Assembly: GCA_000403295.2 (NCBI GenBank)
Contig: KE159609.1
Span: 376,142-440,141, forward strand
Length of the DNA: 64,000 nt
Origin: Lachnospiraceae bacterium M18-1
Lineage (GTDB): Bacteria > Bacillota > Clostridia > Lachnospirales > Lachnospiraceae
Reading direction: 5' to 3'
Part shown: in pieces, positions 9,192 to 16,390 of the stretch
How positions within the stretch are numbered: position 1 is the first letter of the stretch
Layout: each line of letters starts with the position of its first letter
The notes under the pieces: model-generated
Databases searched by the model: none
Told to the model about the DNA's origin: nothing
The model's input: the letters and a program-made list of their open reading frames with translations, nothing else
Position numbers and translations under genes: made by a program

Positions 9192-9602
9192 TTGAAGCTG
9201 ACAAAACAGGAGCAAGATATTGTGCGAAGAAAATTCTGTAAATATTGCATTAAGGTCATGGAAGGCGAAGCATTGTATTATCTGCGGCAGTTAGACAGGC
9301 AACAGCAAAAAGAAGTATGTTTTTCAGAGTTGACACCGGAGCAACGGAATCAACTAAGTGCATATGATGATTTGCTGGAGATAAATTATTTTCAGGTAAT
9401 GAATACGGATGTACCAGTCCGGGATGAGGATATCAGCAATGCATTGAAAAAACTTCCGGAACGGAAACGTATGATTATACTTATGGCCTTTTTCTTAGAC
9501 ATGACAGAACAGGAAATTGCTGACTATTACCATTTAGTACAAAGCACCGTGCATTATCAAAAAGAAAAATCCTTGCAGATGCTAAAAAATATTTTGGAGT
9601 AA
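9192..9602 (+). CDS. Sigma-70-like protein of integrative element (Tn916 Orf7 type)
   Basis: This 136-residue protein resembles the short sigma factor-like proteins found near the recombination end of Tn916-type elements. The C-terminal half has a sigma region 4 helix-turn-helix (LPERKRMIILMAFFLDMTEQ, followed by EIADYYHLVQSTVHY). The N-terminal half resembles region 2. The start is TTG at 9192, chosen from the strong GGAGGTGAT site. The Orf8-like gene follows 5 bp later, the same order as in Tn916. In that family these genes influence conjugation and excision gene expression. None of the transfer genes is present here, so it is probably a relic that may still be expressed. Confidence 0.82.
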   Translation: MKLTKQEQDIVRRKFCKYCIKVMEGEALYYLRQLDRQQQKEVCFSELTPEQRNQLSAYDDLLEINYFQVMNTDVPVRDEDISNALKKLPERKRMIILMAFFLDMTEQEIADYYHLVQSTVHYQKEKSLQMLKNILE

Positions 9603-9607
9603 CACAC

Positions 9608-9847
9608 ATGAGCAATAAGAAATATAAAGAGCCAATTGAGTTTGATATTATTCAGGCAGCTATACAAGGTGACGCTGATTCTATTAACCAGATCATTACA
9701 TATTTTCAACCGTATATCAATGCTACATGTAAAAGAAAATTTAAAGATGATTTTGGAAATAAGCTGTATGTGACGGATGAATATATGAAACGAAGGCTGG
9801 AAACAAAACTGATAACTAAAATCTTAGATTTCAAAATTCAAATTTGA
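9608..9847 (+). CDS. Helix-turn-helix domain protein (Tn916 Orf8 type)
   Basis: This 79-residue protein shows the pattern of the Orf8 family: an N-terminal segment with FDIIQAAIQGDADSINQII, then YFQPYINATCKRKF and a C-terminal helix. It follows the sigma-like gene directly, as in Tn916-like elements. Its role in such elements is not well defined. Length is normal for the family and no break is visible. Confidence 0.8.
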   Translation: MSNKKYKEPIEFDIIQAAIQGDADSINQIITYFQPYINATCKRKFKDDFGNKLYVTDEYMKRRLETKLITKILDFKIQI

Positions 9848-10359
9848 TAATTCCAGATAGAAAATCCCTTTCTATTCTATTTGGAATTAGACAGACAATG
9901 CACCTTGACAATTTCATATTATGGAATCCTGCAGGACGTATGAAGCAGTGGAGCTATGTAATAAATACGCCATGACTACCTGTGCCTGTAACTTTGCGAC
10001 ATCGTGTCGCAAAGTTACAGGCATTGGAAATGAAGGAATGTTGATGCGGACATTGAAGTAAAGGTACGAGCGATGGATATTTGATTACTGGTAAAGAGAT
10101 AGGGACTTAGCGGCGATGATACTGTTTCTGACAATGATACTTTCGGATTATAGGCTGATCCGGTTTGAAAAAATTGCGATTTCTATAGAAAGATTGATAT
10201 AAGGCTCAATATTTTGTGATTAGTCTTTCTGTATGTTATGGCGAATGAAGCTATACCCAATAGACGCCTGTAAGGATATAACTTAGAAACAAAATAATAG
10301 ACAAGTCAAATTGTTGATGTGTCAGTATATAGCAGGAGATTAGGAGATGTTATTAAGAA
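9848..10359. other. Non-coding stretch of the integrative element
   Basis: No gene of convincing quality was found between the Orf8-like gene and the DUF6462 gene. The stretch holds a possible terminator near 9851-9888 (ATAGAAA and TTTCTAT arms within a longer imperfect hairpin) and the exceptional 17-bp hairpin listed separately. Confidence 0.6.
9984..10022. repeat. Perfect 17-bp inverted repeat
   Basis: The arms GCCTGTAACTTTGCGAC (9984-10000) and its exact complement (10006-10022) flank a 5-base loop. There is no T-run, so it is not an ordinary terminator. The position within the element remnant would suit a protein-binding palindrome or a structured transfer or replication site (inference). 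Confidence 0.75.
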
Positions 10360-10548
10360 ATGCAGCGTAATGTGAATAAGAAAAGGTTTGTTAGATATAA
10401 GGAAGGCGCAGAGATGTACAGTATGTGTCAGAGCAAGTTTGAGAAGATGGCGAAGGAGGCGCAGGCAACTTACAAATTGGATAAACTTGTTTTGGTAAAT
10501 TGTGACATTTTTGAAGAATATTTGGAACTATACAGACAGAGGACGTGA
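10360..10548 (+). CDS. DUF6462-like small protein, possible excisionase
   Basis: This 62-residue basic protein carries the phrase RFVRYKEGAEMYSM, then FEKMAKEAQATYKLDKLVLV. It looks like the small winged-helix or MerR-like proteins annotated as DUF6462, which sit just ahead of integrase genes in Lachnospiraceae elements. By position it would act as the recombination directionality factor. The start is ATG at 10360. Its GGAG lies about 13 bases upstream, so the start is less certain than the identity. Confidence 0.72.
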   Translation: MQRNVNKKRFVRYKEGAEMYSMCQSKFEKMAKEAQATYKLDKLVLVNCDIFEEYLELYRQRT

Positions 10549-10567
10549 AAGAGATTTAAAGTATTTC

Positions 10568-10612
10568 GTTAAACAAAAAGCACTTGACATTCTGTTGAAC
10601 GAAAAGTATAAT
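10568..10612 (+). promoter_or_regulatory. Consensus sigma-A promoter with repeated operator
   Basis: TTGACA (10584-10589), a 17-base spacer and TATAAT (10607-10612) form a full-consensus promoter. Two near-identical 13-mers, GTTAAACAAAAAG (10568-10580) and GTTGAACGAAAAG (10594-10606), lie 26 bp apart. One is just upstream of the -35 box and the other fills the spacer. This is the layout expected for a repressor operator, probably bound by the RHH protein encoded just downstream (inference). Confidence 0.8.
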
Positions 10613-10640
10613 GGAATCAGGTTATGAAGGAGGTGCTTAA

Positions 10641-10820
10641 ATGGCGAAAATGGGGAGACCTAAATCAGATTCCCCTAAATTGAAATCGGTAGGCATACGG
10701 CTTGCTGATGAAGATTATGAAAAGCTAATGAAGTATGCTTCTGCTCATAATCTGACCATAACACAAACACTGCTGAAAGGAATAAAGCTGTTGTTTAATG
10801 AGCCTGAAACACAGCAGTAG
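10641..10820 (+). CDS. Small ribbon-helix-helix (CopG/Arc-like) DNA-binding protein
   Basis: This 59-residue protein has a basic N-terminus (MAKMGRPKSDSPKLKSVGIR) followed by a strand-helix-helix pattern (RLADEDYEKLMKYASAHNL, then TITQTLLKGIKLLFN). That pattern is the ribbon-helix-helix fold of plasmid and transposon repressors. The start is ATG at 10641 behind AAGGAGGTG. It is driven by the consensus promoter and repeated boxes immediately upstream. It lies 45 bp ahead of the integrase gene, so it probably represses itself and the integrase. Confidence 0.82.
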   Translation: MAKMGRPKSDSPKLKSVGIRLADEDYEKLMKYASAHNLTITQTLLKGIKLLFNEPETQQ

Positions 10821-10865
10821 CAGTACAAAATCTCTTTCCTTTAATTATGAAGAAAGGAAAGCAAG

Positions 10866-12107
10866 ATGGCAAAAGCAAGAAAAGATAATAGAGGCAGAGC
10901 ATTACGGAAAGGGGAAATCCAGAGGTCAAAAGATGGAACCTATGTGTATTCTTATACAGACCCGTTTGGAAAACGCCGATACATTTATGCACAGGATCTG
11001 CGGACACTTCGGGAAAGAGAAGATAGGCTAAAAAAAGATCAGTTAGATGGCTTGGATGTTTATATGGCTGGCAATGCGACACTGAATTTTGTATTTGACA
11101 GATATATGTCTACAAAGTATGATTTGAGGAAAACCACACGCTCCAATTACAATTATATGTATGACCATTTTGTTAGAGAAGGGTTTGGAGAAAGGAAGAT
11201 AAGTGAAATTAAATATTCTGATGTGAAATACTTTTACTATTATCTTTTGAATGAATGTGGACTACAGGCGAATACAGTAGATACAATCCATACGATACTG
11301 CATCCGACATTTCAACTGGCGGTACGTGATGAAATCATACGCATTAATCCATCAGATGGCGTTATGGCTGAAATTAAGAAAAAAGCAGGAAAGAATAAAG
11401 GTATCCGCCATGCGTTGACGGTTGAGCAGCAGAGGGCATTTATGACATATACTGCGGACAATCCGATTTATTGTCATTGGCTCCCATTATTTACTGTTTT
11501 GTTGGGAACAGGTTGCCGGATTGGGGAAATTGTAGGATTACGGTGGGAAGATTTGAATTATGAAAATCGGACGATAAGCATTAATCACAGCGTTACATAC
11601 TACCCACGTGAAGGCGGAAAGACCAGAAAATCTGAGTTTGCGGTATCCTTGCCTAAGACAGAGGCGGGAATCCGTACAGTGCCAATGATGGATGCGGTAT
11701 ATGAGGCTTTTCAAGAAGAGTATGAGATGCAGAAAGAAAATGGCTTTAATAGTACCGTGATTGACGGTATGACGGGCTTTGTTTTCTGTAACCGTTTCGG
11801 GAACATCCACAATCCACAGACAGTCAATCGGACAATTAAAAGGATTCTGGAGAATTACAATGCAGAGGAAGTGGTAAAGGCGAAGAAAGAGAAACGTCAG
11901 CCTGTAATTATTCCACATTTCTCTTGCCACCATCTCAGGCATACCTTTTGTACAAGGTTCTGCGAAAATGAAACTAATATAAAAGTAATACAGGCGGTTA
12001 TGGGATATGCGAACATTGAAACAACGATGGATATTTACGCAGAAGTCACCGACTTGAAGAAAAAAGAAGCAATCGAAAACTTATCACAAAAATTGGATGT
12101 ATTTTAG
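10866..12107 (+). CDS. Tyrosine recombinase, Tn916-type integrase
   Basis: This 413-residue integrase has the three expected parts. An N-terminal arm-binding domain (about 1-65; RSKDGTYVYSYTDPFGKRR) is followed by a SAM-like core-binding domain (about 70-165) and the catalytic domain. The catalytic set is complete: Arg218 in GCRIGE, His355 and Arg358 in HHLRH, and the nucleophile Tyr391 in DIYAEV. The start is ATG at 10866 behind a GGAAAG-like site. It would integrate and excise the element in concert with the small upstream proteins. Transfer, relaxase and replication genes are absent, so the element looks internally deleted even though the recombinase seems intact. Confidence 0.93.
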   Translation: MAKARKDNRGRALRKGEIQRSKDGTYVYSYTDPFGKRRYIYAQDLRTLREREDRLKKDQLDGLDVYMAGNATLNFVFDRYMSTKYDLRKTTRSNYNYMYDHFVREGFGERKISEIKYSDVKYFYYYLLNECGLQANTVDTIHTILHPTFQLAVRDEIIRINPSDGVMAEIKKKAGKNKGIRHALTVEQQRAFMTYTADNPIYCHWLPLFTVLLGTGCRIGEIVGLRWEDLNYENRTISINHSVTYYPREGGKTRKSEFAVSLPKTEAGIRTVPMMDAVYEAFQEEYEMQKENGFNSTVIDGMTGFVFCNRFGNIHNPQTVNRTIKRILENYNAEEVVKAKKEKRQPVIIPHFSCHHLRHTFCTRFCENETNIKVIQAVMGYANIETTMDIYAEVTDLKKKEAIENLSQKLDVF

Positions 12108-12136
12108 GAGAGGGTCCTTGCGGCTTAGAGAACTGT

Positions 12137-12167
12137 AAATACAACAAAAATGTGAAAATACAACAAA
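12137..12167 (+). repeat. Direct repeats downstream of the integrase (possible arm sites)
   Basis: AAATACAACAAA occurs twice, at 12137-12148 and 12156-12167, 19 bp apart, and a degenerate third copy follows near 12170. Repeated GATAATAC-like words occur to 12270. Tn916-type integrases bind short direct repeats near the element end, so this may mark the right end. No matching attachment-site duplication could be identified by eye. Confidence 0.45.
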
Positions 12168-12293
12168 CTTACAACGAATTTGTATTTTATAATAGGGAAT
12201 AATACTTGATAATACGTTTTTAAAAGTTGTCCAAAATCCCTTAAATACTGGATAATAGGTGATAATACTTGAAACGAACTTTTATTCCCGACG

Positions 12294-12764
12294 ATGAAGT
12301 CCTTAGATGGTGTAAATAAGAAAAATGATGTAAAATCTCAGGTGACTGAAGCACTTGAAAAAAATGTAGAAGCAGAGCCGGAAAAGATTGACTTTTCCAA
12401 TGTGAAGATTGAGCCAATCTTTGAGGAAACAGTTGATTTTGAGACTTTCAGCAAGTCTGATTTCAGAGCAGTGAAGATTTTAGCTTGTGAGGAAGTGCCG
12501 AAGTCTAAGAAGCTTCTCAAGTTTACATTAGATGACGGTGAACGCAAAGACCGTGTGATTTTAAGCGGTATTCACGAGTATTACGAGCCGGAAGAGCTGG
12601 TTGGAAAGACTGCAATCGCAATCGTAAATCTGCCGCCGAGAAAGATGATGGGCATTGACTCTGAGGGTATGCTGATTTCAGCCGTACACGAGGAAGATGG
12701 TCGTGAAGGACTCAATCTGCTGATGGTGGACGACAGGATTCCGGCAGGTGCGAAGCTCTATTAA
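12294..12764 (+). pseudogene. Free-standing C-terminal tRNA-binding domain of methionyl-tRNA synthetase
   Basis: The 156-residue reading frame matches the end of a MetRS: a short linker, then the EMAPII/Trbp111-type OB fold (about 50-156; SKSDFRAVKILACEEVPKSK, later SGIHEYYEPEELVGK and SEGMLISAV). The frame is open upstream to 12273 and reads leu-leu-phe-pro, which resembles the linker region just before this domain in MetRS. There is no good ribosome-binding site at ATG 12294. The simplest view is the 3' remnant of a metG copy broken at the end of the integrated element. A stand-alone CsaA/Trbp111-like protein is the alternative. Confidence 0.7.
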
Positions 12765-12912
12765 AGTTGATGTAACGATGTACCGTTTTACTCGATAAAA
12801 CGGGATGTACTTCATTTGATGAATTTCAGAAAAAACAGCGATTTACATCAAACTTACATCATTTGATGCAGAAAACGATGCAGAGGGAAAAAATCGCATA
12901 ATCAGTAGAATG

Positions 12913-12945
12913 AATGGGCAGTCCTGAATGGGATTGCCCATTTTT
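12913..12945 (+). terminator. Rho-independent terminator
   Basis: AATGGGCA (12913-12920) pairs with TGCCCATT (12935-12942), extended by GTCC and GGAT with one mismatch, and runs into TTTTT. It closes the MetRS-domain transcript. Confidence 0.8.
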
Positions 12946-13032
12946 AGAAGAAAGAGAAATATAAGTTGCTGTATAGAGAGCAGTACATAACTATGCTATT
13001 GGCTATGGAAACAAACTCAAGGAGGTGATGAG

Positions 13033-13116
13033 GTGCAACTTGATACAATCGGCAAAAATATTAGAAAGTACCGACTTGTGAAAAAGTATCGGCAAGAGGA
13101 TTTGGCAGACAACTGA
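13033..13116 (+). pseudogene. N-terminal stub of an XRE-family regulator
   Basis: GTG at 13033 follows a textbook AAGGAGGTGATG site. The 27 residues (IGKNIRKYRLVKKYRQEDLA, then asp-asn) are the first helices of an HTH_3 domain. A stop codon interrupts the frame where the recognition helix should begin. The next frame opens at the same place into a WYL-domain remnant, so this looks like a deletion junction. Confidence 0.75.
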
Positions 13117-13606
13117 GAGTTATAGAGTTACGGAAATGTTTGTGACCATTCATTCCACACAAAGCAAGTATTTTGTGGCAAGTCGTAAGTTTGAATTACC
13201 TGAATTGAAGCTGTTGATCGACGCCGTGGAGTCCTCGAAATTTATTACAAAGAAGAAAAGTGATGCATTGATTGAAAAGATACATACTTTGACAAGTCCG
13301 GTTCAGGTAAAGAAATTGAAGCATAATAATTATGTTGTAAATCGTATTAAGCCGGATAATGAACAGATATATTACATTATCGGCGCTATCAATACGGGAA
13401 AACAGATTTCTTTCCGATATTATGATTATAGCGGATTAAAGAAAGTTCTTAGAAATAAAGGCGAGATTTATAAACTGAGTCCGTACAAGCTTCTTTGGAA
13501 TGGGGATAATTATTATGTAATCGGATATTCCGAAAAGAAAAGCAAGGTTATCAATTTCAGAGTGGATCGTATTGCAGGAACACCGGAAATACTTGACAAA
13601 GATTAA
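13112..13606 (+). pseudogene. Truncated WYL-domain regulator
   Basis: The frame, open from about 13112 (first ATG 13136), encodes a piece of a WYL transcriptional regulator: FELPELKLLIDAVESSKFIT, then ISFRYYDYSG, LSPYKLLWNGDNYYVIGYS and INFRVDRI. The family normally has an N-terminal winged helix and roughly 100 more C-terminal residues. Both are missing. It is therefore probably non-functional and was joined to the XRE stub by deletion. Confidence 0.78.
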
Positions 13607-13636
13607 ATTATAAGACTATGAAATGAGGTAGTGGAT

Positions 13637-14758
13637 ATGGAGAAAGATCCATTTAAGGAATATTTGAGAGAGGCTGAACCGGATAAAGCTCATAAAGGTT
13701 ATGCTTGGAGTACAGCAATCGGACTTCAGGCGGTAGACGGGCTCAAACCATCTAAATATTTGATTGCTACTGCCATTCAAAATATTGAGGGCAAAATCAC
13801 AATAAAAGAAGCGCAAAATCTCATAGATACTTATTACGAAGAAAGACCGGCACATTTATCTGATGATGAGCGTACGGAAGAAGCGGATAAAGTATCTTCC
13901 CGCATTGCTGAGATACTTTCCGAAACAGCGTTTTCTTTTTCGCCGAATGAATATATCTCTATTCATCGCAAACTCTTTCAGGGTATTTACAAACACGCCG
14001 GAAAGATAAGAGATTATAATATTACGAAAAAGGAATGGGTGCTTGGTGGGGCAACCGTTATGTACGGCAGTGCTTCCGAACTGAGAGCTACCCTTGAATA
14101 TGATTTTTCGCAGGAGAAAGAATTTAGCTACAAAGGATTGTCGATGGATGAGATTATCCACCATCTTGCAGTTTTTATTTCAAGATTGTGGCAAATCCTT
14201 ATTTTCGGAGAGGGAAATACGAGAACAACAGCGGTATTTTTTATCAAGTATCTGAGGACACTTGGATTTTCGGCAACGAACGATATTTTTGCGGAAAATG
14301 CTTGGTATTTCAGAAACGCACTTGTCCGAGCCAATTATACAAACCTGCGAAAGAATATCCACGAAACAACAGAGTATCTTGAGGTATTCCTGAGAAATAT
14401 GCTCTTTAACGAAAACAATAAGCTTCACAATCGGAATCTGCATATAAATGGACTACTGACTGATGAAAAAGTGGACATTGGAGGGCGTAAAGTAGACATT
14501 GAAACTGAAAAAGTGGATATTGAAAGTGTGCTTTCCGAAAAAGGAAAAGAGTTTTCTGTAAAAACGACAGTTCATATCCAACAGCTTTTTGAAAAGTTTG
14601 GTTTTGATGAAATATTTGGAAGAAGTGCTGTAATGGAACTGCTTGAATTGAAAAGTTCAGGTGCTTCTAAATTTATTTCCAATTTGGTACAGTCAGATAT
14701 AATCGAAACTGTATCAGGTCACGGAAAGGGAAAATATAAATTCAAAAATAATACCTAA
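13637..14758 (+). CDS. Fic-domain protein with degenerate catalytic motif
   Basis: This 373-residue protein has a Fic N-terminal domain, a Fic core (about 100-260) and a C-terminal winged helix (about 300-370). A charged linker holds three KVDI repeats. Fic enzymes transfer AMP or related groups using HPFx(D/E)GNGR. Here the codons at 14198-14227 read L-I-F-G-E-G-N-T-R-T, so the catalytic His and the Pro are replaced by Leu and Ile while the nucleotide-anchoring EGNTR is kept. AMP transfer should be abolished. ATG 13637 is preferred over GTG 13631 because GAGG lies 8 bases upstream. The stop codon falls inside a copy of the dispersed repeat. Confidence 0.88.
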   Translation: MEKDPFKEYLREAEPDKAHKGYAWSTAIGLQAVDGLKPSKYLIATAIQNIEGKITIKEAQNLIDTYYEERPAHLSDDERTEEADKVSSRIAEILSETAFSFSPNEYISIHRKLFQGIYKHAGKIRDYNITKKEWVLGGATVMYGSASELRATLEYDFSQEKEFSYKGLSMDEIIHHLAVFISRLWQILIFGEGNTRTTAVFFIKYLRTLGFSATNDIFAENAWYFRNALVRANYTNLRKNIHETTEYLEVFLRNMLFNENNKLHNRNLHINGLLTDEKVDIGGRKVDIETEKVDIESVLSEKGKEFSVKTTVHIQQLFEKFGFDEIFGRSAVMELLELKSSGASKFISNLVQSDIIETVSGHGKGKYKFKNNT

Positions 14759-14800
14759 GGGCACCCCGTCATGGCTATTCGGCCGTTTCACAAGGTATAC
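14751..14800 (+). repeat. Dispersed ~47-bp repeat, copy A
   Basis: The forward unit has the blocks TACCTAAGGGCACCCC, GTCATGGCTATTCGG and CCGTTTCACAAGGTATA. It overlaps the last codons and stop of the Fic gene. Related copies occur at 18397, 28188-28316, 49071 and 49830-49924. Confidence 0.85.
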
Positions 14801-14872
14801 TGCCGATGCTATTAAAGATGGATTAAAATAAAAATACAAAGAAGAGGATTTTATGTATTTATGTAAAAATGA

Positions 14873-14902
14873 TTGACTATTTTCAGAAGTATGGTATTAC
14901 AC
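14873..14902 (+). promoter_or_regulatory. Promoter of the structured RNA
   Basis: TTGACT at 14873-14878 and TACACT at 14897-14902 (or TATTAC at 14894-14899) form a plausible sigma-A promoter just ahead of the hairpin-rich RNA. Confidence 0.5.
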
Positions 14903-14904
14903 TA

Positions 14905-15005
14905 TTAGTGGTGAGTCCTACCGCAAAGTGGACTGCTAAAAGCGTTAGCAACTCTAATGGAGTTACTACACAAATGGCTATGTGGAAACGCATAGCCATT
15001 TTTTA
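14905..15005 (+). ncRNA. Structured RNA, candidate type III antitoxin remnant
   Basis: Four hairpins follow one another. They are AGTCC with GGACT (around 14915-14935), GCTAA with TTAGC (about 14936-14950), AACTC with GAGTT (about 14951-14965), and a terminator with arms AATGGCTATG (14973-14982) and CATAGCCATT (14991-15000) ending in TTTT. A promoter precedes them, and a ribosome-binding site with a ToxN/AbiQ-like start follows. This is the architecture of type III toxin-antitoxin loci, although clear tandem repeats of the antitoxin are not visible. A riboswitch or independent small RNA is the alternative. Confidence 0.55.
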
Positions 15006-15016
15006 CGAGGAGAAAT

Positions 15017-15136
15017 ATGCAGACAGATTTTAAATTATACAAGGTGGATATGAAATATATCCGTAATTTACATAATATAGATGATAAAGTGCTTTTTGTT
15101 TCGCCACAGAGTTCATATTATCTCAGCAAATCCTGA
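15017..15136 (+). pseudogene. Truncated ToxN/AbiQ-like type III toxin
   Basis: ATG at 15017 lies behind GAGGAG. The 39 residues begin MQTDFKLYKVDMKYIRNL, then HNIDDKV, which resembles the opening of AbiQ/ToxN endoribonucleases (start, FKLYKVD, YI, L, DxKV). The full toxin is about 160-200 residues. This frame stops after 39 and lacks the rest of the fold, so the toxin is dead. Confidence 0.6.
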
Positions 15137-15161
15137 TTTCTCCAGTTCTAAAAACTGAAAT

Positions 15162-15743
15162 TTATCGTTTTCTACCAATATAGCGACAGACTTTCTTCCT
15201 ATATTGCAAATACTCATTTCCGAATGTGGCAAGCAGAAAATCCTCCTCCACATTAACAATTTGCAAATGGTACATGATGACGGCAAAAGATGTTAAAATA
15301 CACAAAATCCAGTTAAAAAACATCAGCAATGTACCAATATACAAAAGGTCAAATCCTAAAAAGGCGGGGTTGCGGCTGATTTGATAAATACCGTTTGTCA
15401 CAAGCTCCGTTCTATCGGTTTTGGAAACTCCTGCCCGCCAACTATCACGCATGGTCAACACTGCGGCAATAAATATAATTGTTCCCGCAACACTTATCAC
15501 TGCACCCATAACTCGAACGGCGACAGGGCTATGACTTGTCCCAATGAAAATACTAACAAATCCCGCCACGAAAACGAGGACAGCAGCAACCTTCATTGTG
15601 ACTTCCACAAATTTCACAAAACCGACTTTGCCCTTTCCAATTTGGTCTGTCTGTATTCCTTGCTTTTTTTGTCGAAGCATTTTAACAAAATAGCAACCAT
15701 AGAAAGCAATTAAGACTGTTATGGAAATCAGCTTAAATTCCAT
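15162..15743 (-). CDS. Isoprenylcysteine carboxyl methyltransferase-like membrane protein
   Basis: This 193-residue protein has about four to five membrane segments. Its C-terminal signature is that of the ICMT/PEMT family: TNGIYQISRNPAFLGFDLLY, later EEDFLLATFGNEYLQYRKKV and RYIG. Members methylate small molecules, lipids or cysteines using S-adenosylmethionine, and bacterial substrates are mostly unknown. The start is at 15743 because GGAGGGAG lies just upstream. A longer in-frame reading back to 15851 lacks any site. There is no clear functional link with the neighbouring toxin-antitoxin loci. Confidence 0.82.
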   Translation of the reverse strand: MEFKLISITVLIAFYGCYFVKMLRQKKQGIQTDQIGKGKVGFVKFVEVTMKVAAVLVFVAGFVSIFIGTSHSPVAVRVMGAVISVAGTIIFIAAVLTMRDSWRAGVSKTDRTELVTNGIYQISRNPAFLGFDLLYIGTLLMFFNWILCILTSFAVIMYHLQIVNVEEDFLLATFGNEYLQYRKKVCRYIGRKR

Positions 15744-15817
15744 TGTTCTCCCTCCAAATCCCGATTTGTCTCTTTCATTATAACGGACATCCCCTCCCAA
15801 GTCATCTACTATTTCAT

Positions 15818-16189
15818 CTAAAATTCCTGCAAAGTAAAACTCACCTTCCACAGCCCCTTATAGGATGTATCTTTCACAAGGCTTGCCTTATACCCCTCAA
15901 TAAACATCTCTGTCTGCTTAATCTCCAGTGTCTCCGTATCAAAATACTTCACTGTGATTTTCTCCTTCTGCTTAAACCCTGTCAGCAGTTTCAGCCACTT
16001 TAGGGACACCGAAAAGCTCACCGGAATACTCATCACGCCAAGCCGTACCACATCTCTCTGCGTTGTCCCGGCCTCCGTCTCCCCGCCGATTTCAACTGTA
16101 ATGCCCTGGATTCTGGATGCCACGCTCCCACCTGCCGCTATGACAAGTGCTATGTAATAGCTCAAAACCGCCCATATTTTTTTCATCAA
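15818..16189 (-). CDS. Hypothetical protein, possibly phage-tail-like
   Basis: This 123-residue frame starts with a hydrophobic stretch (MMKKIWAVLSYYIALVIAAG) and continues with a beta-rich part (KITVKYFDTETLEIKQTEMF, then IEGYKASLVKDTSYKGLW and VSFTLQEF). The second half resembles by eye the small structural proteins of phage tail modules (DUF6711-like), which suggests a prophage scrap. The N-terminal hydrophobic stretch is atypical for those. The identity is uncertain and needs a profile search. Confidence 0.45.
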   Translation of the reverse strand: MMKKIWAVLSYYIALVIAAGGSVASRIQGITVEIGGETEAGTTQRDVVRLGVMSIPVSFSVSLKWLKLLTGFKQKEKITVKYFDTETLEIKQTEMFIEGYKASLVKDTSYKGLWKVSFTLQEF

Positions 16190-16207
16190 TTTTTAACAAA
16201 ATTCCTA

Positions 16208-16236
16208 TTGTACTTTCCCTGGATATTGCATATAAT
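16208..16236 (+). promoter_or_regulatory. Promoter of the CptI-like antitoxin RNA
   Basis: TTGTAC (16208-16213), a 17-base spacer and TATAAT (16231-16236) sit just ahead of the first antitoxin repeat. Confidence 0.65.
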
Positions 16237-16247
16237 AAAAGTACAGA

Positions 16248-16380
16248 AAATGTTGCCGCTTACTGATGGTGCGGGGTATAAATTATTCAGTGCGTTAAAT
16301 GTTTTCGCTTACCGATGGTGCGATTATAAATTATTCGGTATGAACATCTTATCCCCACCTTCGTGGTGGGGATTTTTATT
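16248..16380 (+). ncRNA. Type III antitoxin RNA (CptI-like), two tandem repeats plus terminator
   Basis: Two imperfect copies of a ~48-nt unit start at 16248 and 16297. Each contains AAATGTT, CGCTTAC, GATGGTGCG and TATAAATTATTC in the same order, with a one-base length difference. A terminator follows (ATCCCCACC at 16351-16359, GGTGGGGAT at 16365-16373, then T-rich) immediately before the toxin's AAGGAG. In known type III systems the toxin itself cuts the repeat RNA into units that then fold into pseudoknots and inhibit it. The terminator leaks enough for toxin synthesis. Two repeats of about 45 nt is the known CptI pattern. Confidence 0.85.
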
Positions 16381-16390
16381 AAGGAGAATT

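Noticed and set aside
14905..15005. Cyclic-di-GMP or other known riboswitch
   Set aside because: A GCAAAG-containing loop recalls some classes, but the conserved cores of known riboswitches are not present and the downstream gene start fits a type III toxin better.
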